Origin: Corynebacterium pseudodiphtheriticum DSM 44287
Lineage (GTDB): Bacteria; Actinomycetota; Actinomycetes; Mycobacteriales; Mycobacteriaceae
Reading direction: 5' to 3'
Length of the DNA: 64,000 bases
Assembly (NCBI RefSeq): GCF_000688415.1
Contig: NZ_JIAH01000008.1
Span: 124,001 to 188,000, forward strand
The translations under genes and the position numbers were made by a program. Of this stretch, positions 37,630 to 46,567 are shown in pieces. The number at the start of each line of letters is the position of its first letter. Position 1 is the stretch's first letter. The notes beneath the pieces were generated by a model. The model ran no database searches, was not told where the DNA came from, and saw only the letters and a program-made list of their open reading frames with translations.

Positions 37630-39153
37630 ATGGAAATTAATCCAGATTTTCCACTCTGGCTCCGCGCCAGCCACCTCATCAACTTTGTCCTGATCGGCAT
37701 CCTCCTACGTTCCGGCTGGGAGATGCTCGCCTCCATGCCTCGCCTGTGGTGGCGCAATGACTGCGCACCAGGCACCGAGTGGTTGAAGTTCACCAAGCGT
37801 GAGCTTCCCAAAGAAGAAGGCGTCTACACATCCCTAATGGATGAAAAGTCCGCTTCCCCAATTTTCACCCTTCCGGGCCGCGAAAACATCGGCTTAGGCC
37901 GTCACTGGCACGGCCTAGGCGTGATGCTATGGGTGCTTAACGGCGTCTTCTACGTCATTATGCTATTTGCCACCGGGCTGTGGAAACGGCTAATCCCAAC
38001 TTCCTGGGATGTTTTCCCCGATGCCTGGGACTCGTTCAAAACATACATGTCGTTCACCGCGCCAGGCATCGAACACTTCCAGCCTTACGACGCGTTGCAG
38101 CAGCTGACGTACTCATTCGTGATCTTCATCCTGGCTCCGTTCATGATGCTAACCGGCGTCGCAATGTCGCCTGCCGTGCGCCAGTCCATGCCGTGGTACG
38201 TAAAAATGTGGGGTGGGCATCAAGGTGCACGTTCCCTGCACTTCATCGGCATGGCGATGATGTCCGGCTTCGTAATCATGCACGTCGGTCTGGTCATGCT
38301 GGTACACCGCAATCACAACACCACGAACATGGTCTTCGGCGTTATGTCCACTGAACGCGCAGGCCAGGCGCTGTTCATCATGGTGCTTACCGTCGTGCTG
38401 GTCGTCTGTTTCTGGATCGGACTTTCCTACTGGTCGCTGTCGGATCGCGTCCGCGCCCACAATTTCTTGGTGCTTACTACCGAATGGGGCCGCAAAATCT
38501 TCCTGCAGAAACTACGCCCACGCGGAGCTAAGCAGAAAGCCTACACTGACGACGATATTTCGGAATTCCACTGGACCAACGGTCTGCCACCAACGGAAGA
38601 CGAATCCGAGTACTGGATCGAACAACGCGATAGCAACTGGGACGGCTATGAAATGACAGTCTTTGACGATGTCCGTGACGTCAACAAGACCATCACCTTG
38701 GATGACCTCCGTGCCCTTCCCCAGCACTCGTACATCGCCACCCACACCTGTATGCAGGGATGGTCGGCCACGTCGCGCTGGCGTGGTCCGAAACTTACCG
38801 ACGCGCTCGAGCTATTAGGCGAACGCCCAGAAGGGGCCCGCTACGTATTAATAGAGTCCTATGGCCTGGCGCAAAAGATGATTGATGATCGTCCCCGTGA
38901 GCCATTTTACGCCGCTATTGACCTAGAAACTGCCTACGAAGATGACACCATCCTCGCACTGGACCGTAATGGCGAACCTATCGATAACCACCTGGGTGCA
39001 CCGGTGCGGTTGCGCGTAGAATCTAACCACGGATACAAGCACGTGAAATGGGTATCGCGGATCGGCTGGATTAAGGATTACCAGGACTACCAGGATGGTC
39101 GTGGTGGAACCCGTGAAGATTCCGCACTGCAAGCCTTTAACGGCCGCATCTAG
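37630..39153 (+). CDS. Cytochrome b561-molybdopterin oxidoreductase fusion
   Basis: A 507-residue two-part protein. Residues about 1-285 are a membrane module of the cytochrome b561/YedZ type with at least five helices and several helix-borne histidines (GRHWHGLG, LHFIGMAMM, IMHVGLVMLVHRNH) for haem. Residues about 310-500 resemble a sulfite-oxidase/MsrP-type molybdopterin domain, with a likely Mo-binding cysteine near 373 (THTCMQGWSA). I infer a membrane-bound enzyme passing electrons between the quinone pool and a molybdenum centre; the substrate is unknown. ATG 37630 has AAGGA seven bases upstream. Confidence 0.82.
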   Translation: MEINPDFPLWLRASHLINFVLIGILLRSGWEMLASMPRLWWRNDCAPGTEWLKFTKRELPKEEGVYTSLMDEKSASPIFTLPGRENIGLGRHWHGLGVMLWVLNGVFYVIMLFATGLWKRLIPTSWDVFPDAWDSFKTYMSFTAPGIEHFQPYDALQQLTYSFVIFILAPFMMLTGVAMSPAVRQSMPWYVKMWGGHQGARSLHFIGMAMMSGFVIMHVGLVMLVHRNHNTTNMVFGVMSTERAGQALFIMVLTVVLVVCFWIGLSYWSLSDRVRAHNFLVLTTEWGRKIFLQKLRPRGAKQKAYTDDDISEFHWTNGLPPTEDESEYWIEQRDSNWDGYEMTVFDDVRDVNKTITLDDLRALPQHSYIATHTCMQGWSATSRWRGPKLTDALELLGERPEGARYVLIESYGLAQKMIDDRPREPFYAAIDLETAYEDDTILALDRNGEPIDNHLGAPVRLRVESNHGYKHVKWVSRIGWIKDYQDYQDGRGGTREDSALQAFNGRI

Positions 39154-39223
39154 ATACTCTTTTCGGTAGTGCTAGAACCTCTCTAGACGCGTAATTCTGG
39201 AAACCGTATTTCCGAGGAGAATA

Positions 39224-39493
39224 ATGGCACCATTACAAACCACGCACTTTGCCGTTGCAGGTGTAGACAATAAAGACGGTGGCAAGACAAGCAAGAAGAT
39301 TTTGCAGGCGCTTTACGACATCTTCAGCAGCAAAGGGATGGGCTATGCTGCCTTCGAATTCTCCCCGGATGCACCCGCACGGTTGATCATCAAGCACAAA
39401 GCTGACCAACAACCAGATATCGACGCACTCAACGCGCAAATGGCGAAGGTCAGCAAAGCGGAAATCTCAGAGGTGCTGTTCAAATCACGGTAG
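39224..39493 (+). CDS. Small conserved-looking protein of unknown function
   Basis: An 89-residue soluble protein (ATG 39224, GAGGAGA upstream). It has an alternating beta-alpha pattern (THFAVAGVDNKDGG, helix, YAAFEFSPDAPARLIIKHK) suggesting a small ferredoxin-like fold. It lies 70 bp after the cytochrome fusion and just before the convergent dadA. I do not recognise the family. Confidence 0.65.
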   Translation: MAPLQTTHFAVAGVDNKDGGKTSKKILQALYDIFSSKGMGYAAFEFSPDAPARLIIKHKADQQPDIDALNAQMAKVSKAEISEVLFKSR

Positions 39494-39496
39494 GTT

Positions 39497-40747
39497 TCAT
39501 CCCAGCCGCGAAAACCGTTCTGGATGAATCTTTTTCATCCACTCAGGCATCGTCTCGCCCGCGATCACACCAGCTACCAACTGTGCGGTGCGTGGCGCCA
39601 GGCTAATTCCTTGCATGGCATGACCTGTGGCTACAACCACATCTGGGAATTTGCGTAAGGCACCGATATGCGGCAAACCATCCGGAGTCATCGGACGCAT
39701 CCCCTGCCAGGGTTCCAGATCAAACTCGTTGACCGGCCAATCAGGAAAGAAGCTTTGCACACCTTTGAGGATGCCACCAGCACGAACATGATCCAGGCTT
39801 TCATCAATTTCGCTGAACCCCATGGTTCCTGCAACCCGCACGTGGTCCCCCATGGGTGTGGCAACTACTTTGGCATCGGTCATATACAGCGTATCGGTAA
39901 GCCAGCCTTGTCCCACTGGGAAATCGAAACCATAGCCCTTACCTGCTTGGAGGGAAATGCGCTGCCCCAGTTGCTTCACCACTTCCCCTGTCCATGCTCC
40001 AGCAGCCACTACGACATGATCCGGGTCCATAAACGCCCCGTCAACAATCACGCGAGCTTTCCCAGAGCCACGATCACGCAACCACGCACGCGAAGCAACA
40101 AACTCCACCCCGGCTTCCTGGCAAGCTTTATGCAATGCAGCAATAAACTTCGTGGGATCGAGGTGTGCATCCCCGCGTGATTCGATTCCACCCTGCACAT
40201 CCTCCGAAAGCTTCGGATGAAAAGCGCGCAATTCCGCATCATCCATGCGTCGGTAGCTTAATCCCGGAAAGTTCTCCGCAAAGTGTGCAAGCTCATCCAA
40301 ACGCGCATCCATGCCAGATGTGTCTTTAAACAATGTGCGCATCGTCGTAAAATCTAGGTCGACGTCGACGCCTTCGTCAACAAATTCATCGAAGGTACTA
40401 AACGTCTCCTTGGACAACTGAATCAGAGTCTCAGTGCCAGCTGCATAGCGTTTCTCGCTGGTGTGCTGCAGCATTCGCAGCAAGAAAGTATAAAACCGCC
40501 AGTCTGCAGATGGGCTGATATACAGTGGCGAATCCTTTTTCCACAGCCACTTCATCGCTTTCGTTAATACGCCCGGCGCTGGGACTGGCTCGCTCATCGT
40601 CGGCACTACCCAACCAGCATTGTGACTCGAAGCCTTAGATCCCGGCGCGACCGGGTCCACAATTGTCACGTTATGGCCTTCTTTGGCCAATCGAAAAGCA
40701 CTGGCCATACCGATGGCACCAGCACCGATAACGACGATGTCTTTCAT
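39497..40747 (-). CDS. dadA: D-amino-acid dehydrogenase
   Basis: A 416-residue FAD enzyme. The N-terminal dinucleotide motif VVIGAGAIGMASAFRLAKEGHNVTIVD is followed by a DAO-type catalytic domain and ends in a second FAD-contact region, GMRPMTPDGLPHIG and TGHAMQGISLAPRTAQL. It oxidises D-amino acids, typically D-alanine, to keto acids with electrons passed to the respiratory chain. It follows brnQ with a 51-bp gap, so it is likely in one operon. The cluster points to use of amino acids as nutrients. Confidence 0.9.
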   Translation of the reverse strand: MKDIVVIGAGAIGMASAFRLAKEGHNVTIVDPVAPGSKASSHNAGWVVPTMSEPVPAPGVLTKAMKWLWKKDSPLYISPSADWRFYTFLLRMLQHTSEKRYAAGTETLIQLSKETFSTFDEFVDEGVDVDLDFTTMRTLFKDTSGMDARLDELAHFAENFPGLSYRRMDDAELRAFHPKLSEDVQGGIESRGDAHLDPTKFIAALHKACQEAGVEFVASRAWLRDRGSGKARVIVDGAFMDPDHVVVAAGAWTGEVVKQLGQRISLQAGKGYGFDFPVGQGWLTDTLYMTDAKVVATPMGDHVRVAGTMGFSEIDESLDHVRAGGILKGVQSFFPDWPVNEFDLEPWQGMRPMTPDGLPHIGALRKFPDVVVATGHAMQGISLAPRTAQLVAGVIAGETMPEWMKKIHPERFSRLG

Positions 40748-40798
40748 GGTTTCTGCCTTTCCTATCTCACTGTTGTTGGCTTGAGCATTTCGCTTGCG

Positions 40799-42181
40799 CT
40801 AGCTTTCTGCCTTCTCGTCGGCAAGCTCCTCCATCGACTGTTCTTCTACCACCTCCGGCTTTCCAGCGGTGGCTTGCGCGTAGATATAACCGATCACTGC
40901 TCCCAGCACCGCCGGGATAATCCAACCACCGTAGTCAGTAAACAGCGGGATGAACGACAACGCGGAATCGATGCTGCTCATGTCGACGTTGGCGGCACGG
41001 ATCGCATCAAGAATCGCGAAAGGCGCGGTAGCGATAGTTGCGCCCACATAGACGGCGCGCGCTTTACCGAAAACACCGTCGACAAGGGTTAACAGAATCA
41101 GCACCATCGAGAGCGGATAAAGCAAAAACAGTACGGGAAGTGCGGCAGAAAGAACTGTCTCCAATCCCAAATTAGCGATGCCGAAGCCTAATGCCGCATT
41201 GATCCAGACCCACCGTTTGTACCCGACACGGGGGAACACACGGGCGAAATAATCAGCAACAGCAGTAAGGCAGGCAACGTTGGTTGTCAGGCCAGTCAAG
41301 AAAACGACAGTACCAATGACGTAAAGGCCGGGTTGACCGAGCAAGTAACGAGAAGCTTCAGCAAGCAATTGGCCACCATTATCCATGCGTCCGATAGCGT
41401 CAACGGAGCTTCCGCCAATCCATGCCAACGAAATATGCAAGATTGCCAGCGCAACGACGGTGAACAATCCGGCTTTGAAAAAGACCGTGGAAATTCCGCG
41501 GTTACTGTTCACACCCTGACTACGAATGGCTTGAATAAATACGCCAGCAAAAACCAGTGCGGCAGCGGCATCCATCGTCAGATATCCTTCGATAAACCCG
41601 GTGAAAAACGCGCCATCGGTATATGCGTCCAGCGGTTCGTGCACCTGCCCCATTGGGTTCACGATGGAGGTCACGATGATGATCAGCAACAAAATACCAA
41701 AAGCTGGGGTCAGTACCTTACCGATGCGGTCTACCAGCTTGTTTGGGTTTAAAGAGAGCCAGATAGTCGCTGCAATGAAAAGAACCGAAAAGATCAACAG
41801 CGGCAGACGATGCGCTGTGTTTTGATTCGACAGCGAGGGCAAAACACCAATTTCAAACACCACGGAAGTAGTGCGCGGAATGACGTAGATCGGTCCCAAG
41901 GTCAAAAACAGCACGAGGCAGAAAACAATCGCGTACTTATTGCTTACCCGCGATGCCATTCGGTGTACGTCGCCGCTAGTTTTTGCTAATGCGACGATCG
42001 CCAAAAACACCAGACCGACGCCAGTGATTAAGAAACCGGTCATGGGGATCCACATATCAGTACCGGCTTCTTGGCCGACCATTGGTGCGAAAATTATGTT
42101 ACCGGCGCCTAAGAACATGGCGAAAAGCAGAAAACCTAGTGCCCCAAGCTCAAAAAAATTCAGTTTTTTATCTGATGTCAT
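40799..42181 (-). CDS. brnQ: Branched-chain amino acid transporter (LIVCS family)
   Basis: A 460-residue transporter with about 12 membrane helices. The start LNFFELGALGFLLFAMFLGAGNIIFAPMVG is the LIVCS signature. C. glutamicum BrnQ imports Leu, Ile and Val with sodium. ATG 42181 (MTSDKK) is preferred; the frame runs 11 codons further. In this cluster it may instead carry the substrate of DadA or the cyclodeaminase-like enzyme. It is transcribed away from the cyclodeaminase-like gene across a 159-bp shared control region. Confidence 0.9.
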   Translation of the reverse strand: MTSDKKLNFFELGALGFLLFAMFLGAGNIIFAPMVGQEAGTDMWIPMTGFLITGVGLVFLAIVALAKTSGDVHRMASRVSNKYAIVFCLVLFLTLGPIYVIPRTTSVVFEIGVLPSLSNQNTAHRLPLLIFSVLFIAATIWLSLNPNKLVDRIGKVLTPAFGILLLIIIVTSIVNPMGQVHEPLDAYTDGAFFTGFIEGYLTMDAAAALVFAGVFIQAIRSQGVNSNRGISTVFFKAGLFTVVALAILHISLAWIGGSSVDAIGRMDNGGQLLAEASRYLLGQPGLYVIGTVVFLTGLTTNVACLTAVADYFARVFPRVGYKRWVWINAALGFGIANLGLETVLSAALPVLFLLYPLSMVLILLTLVDGVFGKARAVYVGATIATAPFAILDAIRAANVDMSSIDSALSFIPLFTDYGGWIIPAVLGAVIGYIYAQATAGKPEVVEEQSMEELADEKAES

Positions 42182-42243
42182 CGTTATCCTTCCACGTTGT
42201 ACAGCAGCGGTCACGCTGAAGTATTCACTCTGCGATGGTCATG

Positions 42244-42289
42244 ATGTGATACAAAATCTAAAAATATGCTTATTGTGATCTAGGTGAAA
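42244..42289. promoter_or_regulatory. Candidate operator in the brnQ / cyclodeaminase divergent region
   Basis: On the minus strand 42244-42254 reads TTGTATCACAT, one base off the TNGTNNNACNA pattern of FCD-type GntR regulators. A TGTGATCTAGGTGAAA at 42274-42289 resembles half of a GlxR site. Both are weak but lie where the neighbouring GntR regulator would act. Confidence 0.3.
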
Positions 42290-42340
42290 CCTTAGAGCGC
42301 TAGCGGTACAATTGCAATGACACTTGAAAGGATGCTGCCC

Positions 42341-43330
42341 ATGACCGAACACACTCCACCGTCTCCACAATTCATTTCCCACGACCAGGTTTATTCCGCG
42401 TTTACCCCGGCAGACGCCGTCGCCAAGCTTCGCGATACCCTGCGCAACGGCTTCGACCCCGCAGGTGATCAGTCACGTTCCGCCGTCCCAGTCGAAAATG
42501 GCGAATTCCTGATCATGCCGTCCACCACCCCATCTGCATTCGGCATCAAGCTGCTATCGGTGGCCCCTCCCGGATACCAGGAGGATCTGCCACGTATCCA
42601 AGGCTCGTACCTACTTTTTGACGGCACCACCCTGAGCCCGAAGGCACTGATCGACGGCATCGCCGTGACCAATTTGCGCACCCCAGCTGTGTCCATCTCG
42701 TGTGTCTATGATTTTTTTGTCGACGGCGCCAAGAACACCAACGCATCCACTGATCCCAGTGATTCCTTTGCCCCACTCCACGTCGCCATCTTCGGCACCG
42801 GACCACAGGGGCGGGCCCACGCAGCTACCGTAGAATCCACTTTCCCCGAGCATGAGGTATCCATAACGTTTCTGTCTCGTACAGAACCACAAGACCTGGA
42901 CAATCGCTATACCTGGGTGCAAGCGGGAAGCCGCCAGGCCCGCGAGGTCACTCGAGAAGCGGATCTCATTCTATGCACCACCACCGCATCGGAACCGATA
43001 CTGACCAGAGACGACGTATCTAACAATGCCGTCATTGTCGCGGTCGGATCGCACTCACCACAGGCGCGAGAACTGGCATCTGACCTCGTTGCCTCCGCCA
43101 CGGTCATCGTGGAAGACATGAGTGCAACACTGCGCGAAGGTGGCGATATTATTCAGCCGCTGAACGAAGGCGCCATCAGCGAAAGCGATTTGCTTAGCTA
43201 CGCTGACGTCGTCAGTGGAAAAGTGAGCGTCACACGCAATAAACCCATCGTTTTCAAATTCACTGGCATGCCGTGGGAAGATCTCGTACTCGCAGAAGCG
43301 ATCGCCGAGAAAGTCTCCGCGCAGGGCTAA
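42341..43330 (+). CDS. Ornithine cyclodeaminase / mu-crystallin family protein
   Basis: A 329-residue NAD(P)-dependent enzyme. The core has MPSTTPSAFGIKLLSV with the substrate-binding lysine, IDGIAVTNLRTPAVS, and the Rossmann motif IFGTGPQGRAHA. Family members act as ornithine cyclodeaminase, alanine dehydrogenase or imine reductase; the neighbourhood with DadA, BrnQ and a GntR regulator suggests amino-acid catabolism but does not fix the reaction. ATG 42341 has GAAAGGA eight bases upstream; an ATG at 42317 is less likely. Confidence 0.85.
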   Translation: MTEHTPPSPQFISHDQVYSAFTPADAVAKLRDTLRNGFDPAGDQSRSAVPVENGEFLIMPSTTPSAFGIKLLSVAPPGYQEDLPRIQGSYLLFDGTTLSPKALIDGIAVTNLRTPAVSISCVYDFFVDGAKNTNASTDPSDSFAPLHVAIFGTGPQGRAHAATVESTFPEHEVSITFLSRTEPQDLDNRYTWVQAGSRQAREVTREADLILCTTTASEPILTRDDVSNNAVIVAVGSHSPQARELASDLVASATVIVEDMSATLREGGDIIQPLNEGAISESDLLSYADVVSGKVSVTRNKPIVFKFTGMPWEDLVLAEAIAEKVSAQG

Positions 43331-43353
43331 TCAGTGGCAAGTAAGCTTGCAGC

Positions 43354-44022
43354 ATGGCCTACGCTCAATTCCCCCAGATTTCTGCTCGCGCAACATCCCT
43401 GCGTGATCAAGTCTCCGAGTCCATCCGCGCCGGCCTAATCACCGGCGAACTCGCCCCCGGCGAGATTTACTCGGCGCCACAACTGGCTGCCCAAATGGGC
43501 GTTTCAGCTACCCCGGTACGCGAGGCCATGCTGTATTTCGAACGCGAAGGCATGGTCACAAAAATGCGCAATACCGGCTATAAGGTGACCGAGCTTTCCG
43601 CGGAAACCCTCGACGGCGCAGCCGAAGCCCGCATCCTGTTGGAAGTGCCCACCATGGCGAAAGTCGCGCGGATCTGCACCGGCGAAATCGCAGAAAAAGT
43701 CACAGAGCTACGCGCCCTGGCACATGAGCTGAATGACGCCGCCGAGCGCGGCGACCTAGTCTCCTATTTGCAGGCGGACCTGCGCTTCCATTGTGATTTC
43801 CTAGCACTAGCCGGCAATCCCGTGATCGTGGAAACCGTATCCAGTTTGCGTACCCGCAGCCGCGTGACTGGCCTGCGTCCGCTCGCCGAGGCCGGCAACC
43901 TGGTTGCCAGCTCCCGGGAGCACGAAGCCATGATCGACGCTGCGCTCGCACAAGATGCCGCCGCTATGGAAGCCATCGTGCGCACCCATATCGGGCATGT
44001 GCGCAAAGAATGGGCTGACTAA
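43354..44022 (+). CDS. GntR-family transcriptional regulator (FCD type)
   Basis: A 222-residue regulator. The N-terminal winged helix (about 10-75) has LRDQVSESIRAGLITGELAPGE and MGVSATPVREAMLYFEREGMV, the GntR signature. The C-terminal helical FCD domain (85-220) has the metal-binding pattern Asp...His (LQADLRFHCDF) and later histidines (SREHEAMI, RTHIGHV). It follows the cyclodeaminase-like gene by 23 bp, so it probably controls this cluster. It has no clear Shine-Dalgarno. Confidence 0.9.
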   Translation: MAYAQFPQISARATSLRDQVSESIRAGLITGELAPGEIYSAPQLAAQMGVSATPVREAMLYFEREGMVTKMRNTGYKVTELSAETLDGAAEARILLEVPTMAKVARICTGEIAEKVTELRALAHELNDAAERGDLVSYLQADLRFHCDFLALAGNPVIVETVSSLRTRSRVTGLRPLAEAGNLVASSREHEAMIDAALAQDAAAMEAIVRTHIGHVRKEWAD

Positions 44023-44025
44023 TTA

Positions 44026-46461
44026 TCAGTGCTTGCGCAACTTCGCATTCGTTTTCGCCGTAGCAGTCGCCGACCACGGGTCTTCCGGCCACGGGTGTTT
44101 CGGGTAGCGCCCGCGCATCTCCGCGCGGACCCCGGCATAGGGGCCAGACCAAAAACTTGCCAAATCATCAGTAATCGCCAACGGTCTTCCTGCCGGTGAC
44201 AACAGGTGAAACTGCACCCGCTTGCCGCAATACACTGGGGATTCCACCAGCCCGAAGCATTCCTGTAGCTTGACGCTCGCCACTGGCCGCGCACCAGACC
44301 AATCTAGCCACGCGCTTCTTCCCGAAGGCACCGGCATCCGCTCCGGCGCTAACTCTTCGAGCCGAGTGGCCTCTGGCCATGGTAATAGGCGTTGCAACGC
44401 GGGATAAAGATCGATTTTGCTAATCGCTGTGCCCGCGGCAATCTGTTCTAATTCTGGTGCCAACCACATTGCTGGGTCTGCAGCAGCCACATCCGGCCAC
44501 GGCGGACCGTAATATTCGTGCAGGTGACGTAGCCGGTCATAAAAATTGCTTGCCGACGCCGACCACTCGAATAATCCGAGCCCGTGTTCCCGAATGCTTT
44601 CTGCGACGGCCTCGGCAGCGGCGTCGCCAGTGACCTGCACCGGTGTCGAAGATAACTCGATTGCTCCGGCTCGTCGACGCTTTCTGCCTCGAATCTTGCC
44701 GCCGTCCACAGTCGCGGTTGTGGTTTCTTCCACTCCTGTGGCCTCCAAGGCATCTTCTTCCGTAATCCGCGCGGCGGACCGGATGATCGCGTTTCCTGCG
44801 TTCGACAACGAAATCTCTGCAACCGCAAGCCATTCTGCATCCACCAGACTGGAATCCGACAACAAGCGCGCCCGCGTGCCGCTCGCCAGAAGATATTCAC
44901 GGCTAGTCCCAGCCCCAGAGCTAGGGCTAGCACCAGAGCCCGAGCCAGCACCAGAGTTAGAGCCAGTACGAAGGCCAGATGCCCCGGCCGACACCGCACG
45001 CGCTACTTGCTCCGGATAAGCAGCCGCGACCACTGCCCCGGGATCCACCGGGCCTAGGTCCGGCACCAACTTGGCCAGGCGCTGCGCCAGTCGTTTCTGT
45101 GCAGGCGCACGCGTAATATCACCGCGAGGCTCCTCGTCGAGTTTCGCGATAGTCTCCGCAGCCCCGGAACCATAACGCAACAGCGCTGCCCCAAGACGAG
45201 GGTCCGTCGGCAAGAGGGCCAATTCTTTGCTGGCGCCAATGCGCTGCAAGGTGGTGCGGGCAGCAGCCATCGCTGTGGCCGGCGGTTGGTCCAACAGAGG
45301 GAAATCATCTCCAGCGCCCCAGGTGTCTAAAAATAGGGCGGCTTGTGTCAGGTCTGCACTAAGGATCTCCGGGCTAATATGCGGCGCAAAATGCTGGTAA
45401 TCCTCTTGCGAATAGCAGCGCACGACAGTTCCCTGCCCCTCACGCCCGGCGCGTCCCGCCCGCTGGTCAGCACTAGATTTGCTGGTCGACGCCGTCACCA
45501 ACCCCGACATGCCCCGCTGCGCATCTCGGCGTGGCAACCGAGCCAGCCCTGCATCCACAACAGCACGCACCCCGGGCACAGTCAGTGACGATTCCGCAAT
45601 GGAAGTTGCCACCACGATGCGCCTGCTATCGGTGTATAGTGCGCGATCTTGCTCATCAGTGGTTTGCTGCCCGTGCAATGGGAAAACGGGGGTGTTGGCG
45701 TCGACAAGCGTGGTCAATTCCGCGCACACCCGGTTAACTTCCCGCACACCAGGCACAAAAACCAGCGTCGATCCCGCGCTTGCCGACGCCTGCTCGGCGG
45801 CCTGTTGCGCCAAGTGGCGGTAAAAACTACGTTCGCCTGCCGCCCGACCGGGTGCCGGTGCGTAACTGATCTCCAACGGGTGAATCGCCGCCTCCGTAAC
45901 ATGCACCGGGGCGTCCATGAGCTGGGAAAAACGCTGCGCATCCACGGTGGCGGACATTGCGATAACCCGGAAATCTGCACGCAACTGCGCCAACTCCAGG
46001 CACATGCCCAACACCAAATCGGTGTCGAGTTGGCGTTCGTGGACCTCGTCAATTGCAACAGCTGCGACCCCAGACAGCTCAGGATCGCGCAACAAACGTC
46101 GAAGAAGCACCCCGGGCGTGACAAACTCGACGGCTGTGCCGGGTACCGATTCGCCACGAATGGAATGGCCTACGAGCTCCGGCTGGCCAGAAAGCGTGCG
46201 CAAACGATGCGCGGCTGCTCGGACGGCAACCCGGCGTGGGGCGGTCACGATGATCTTGCCGACGGAGGATTCTCGCTCGGTGGCGGCATTCTGTGTGGCG
46301 TTTTGTGCAGCTTGGTTCGCCAGCGCCGGTGGAATCAGGGTGGTTTTACCGGTTCCGGGTGGGGCTTGCACAACGACGTTGCCTTCGGCAGGCAAACTAG
46401 CAATGGTCTCGGCAACAGGCAGGCCTGCGCCGATGCGGGACAGATCAAAGATGCACGTCAT
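44026..46461 (-). CDS. hrpB: ATP-dependent helicase HrpB
   Basis: An 811-residue DEAH-family helicase. Motif I is PPGTGKTTLIPPAL, motif II DEVHERQLD, motif III SATVDA, and motif VI DQRAGRAGREGQG. The C-terminal HrpB-specific domain (about 520-811) is complete. It is probably involved in RNA handling; the role in actinobacteria is unclear. A Gly/Ser-rich linker of about 25 residues (near 500-525) is encoded by a 12-bp repeat. It carries four copies of the CGTCGGCAAG word. It converges on the GntR gene with 3 bp between stops. Confidence 0.93.
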   Translation of the reverse strand: MTCIFDLSRIGAGLPVAETIASLPAEGNVVVQAPPGTGKTTLIPPALANQAAQNATQNAATERESSVGKIIVTAPRRVAVRAAAHRLRTLSGQPELVGHSIRGESVPGTAVEFVTPGVLLRRLLRDPELSGVAAVAIDEVHERQLDTDLVLGMCLELAQLRADFRVIAMSATVDAQRFSQLMDAPVHVTEAAIHPLEISYAPAPGRAAGERSFYRHLAQQAAEQASASAGSTLVFVPGVREVNRVCAELTTLVDANTPVFPLHGQQTTDEQDRALYTDSRRIVVATSIAESSLTVPGVRAVVDAGLARLPRRDAQRGMSGLVTASTSKSSADQRAGRAGREGQGTVVRCYSQEDYQHFAPHISPEILSADLTQAALFLDTWGAGDDFPLLDQPPATAMAAARTTLQRIGASKELALLPTDPRLGAALLRYGSGAAETIAKLDEEPRGDITRAPAQKRLAQRLAKLVPDLGPVDPGAVVAAAYPEQVARAVSAGASGLRTGSNSGAGSGSGASPSSGAGTSREYLLASGTRARLLSDSSLVDAEWLAVAEISLSNAGNAIIRSAARITEEDALEATGVEETTTATVDGGKIRGRKRRRAGAIELSSTPVQVTGDAAAEAVAESIREHGLGLFEWSASASNFYDRLRHLHEYYGPPWPDVAAADPAMWLAPELEQIAAGTAISKIDLYPALQRLLPWPEATRLEELAPERMPVPSGRSAWLDWSGARPVASVKLQECFGLVESPVYCGKRVQFHLLSPAGRPLAITDDLASFWSGPYAGVRAEMRGRYPKHPWPEDPWSATATAKTNAKLRKH
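44907..44966 (-). repeat. 12-bp degenerate repeat encoding a Gly/Ser linker in HrpB
   Basis: Repeating blocks such as AGCCCCAGAGCT and AGCACCAGAGTT on the plus strand encode the Gly-Ser-Gly-Ala linker in HrpB. The linker lies between the helicase core and the C-terminal domain. Confidence 0.65.
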
Positions 46462-46515
46462 AGTTATTCACGCATTCTAGGGCTGGCAGCGCCGCTGTTG
46501 GGGTTGTCCGCAACA

Positions 46516-46561
46516 AGGTGGTGCCGCCGCGTCTGACCAGGTGGTTGCGCCGCGTCTAACC
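46516..46561. repeat. Two tandem 23-bp repeats
   Basis: 46516-46538 and 46539-46561 match at 20 of 23 positions and share GCCGCGTCT. They fill the gap upstream of hrpB and downstream of the L,D-transpeptidase. Confidence 0.75.
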
Positions 46562-46567
46562 ACACGG

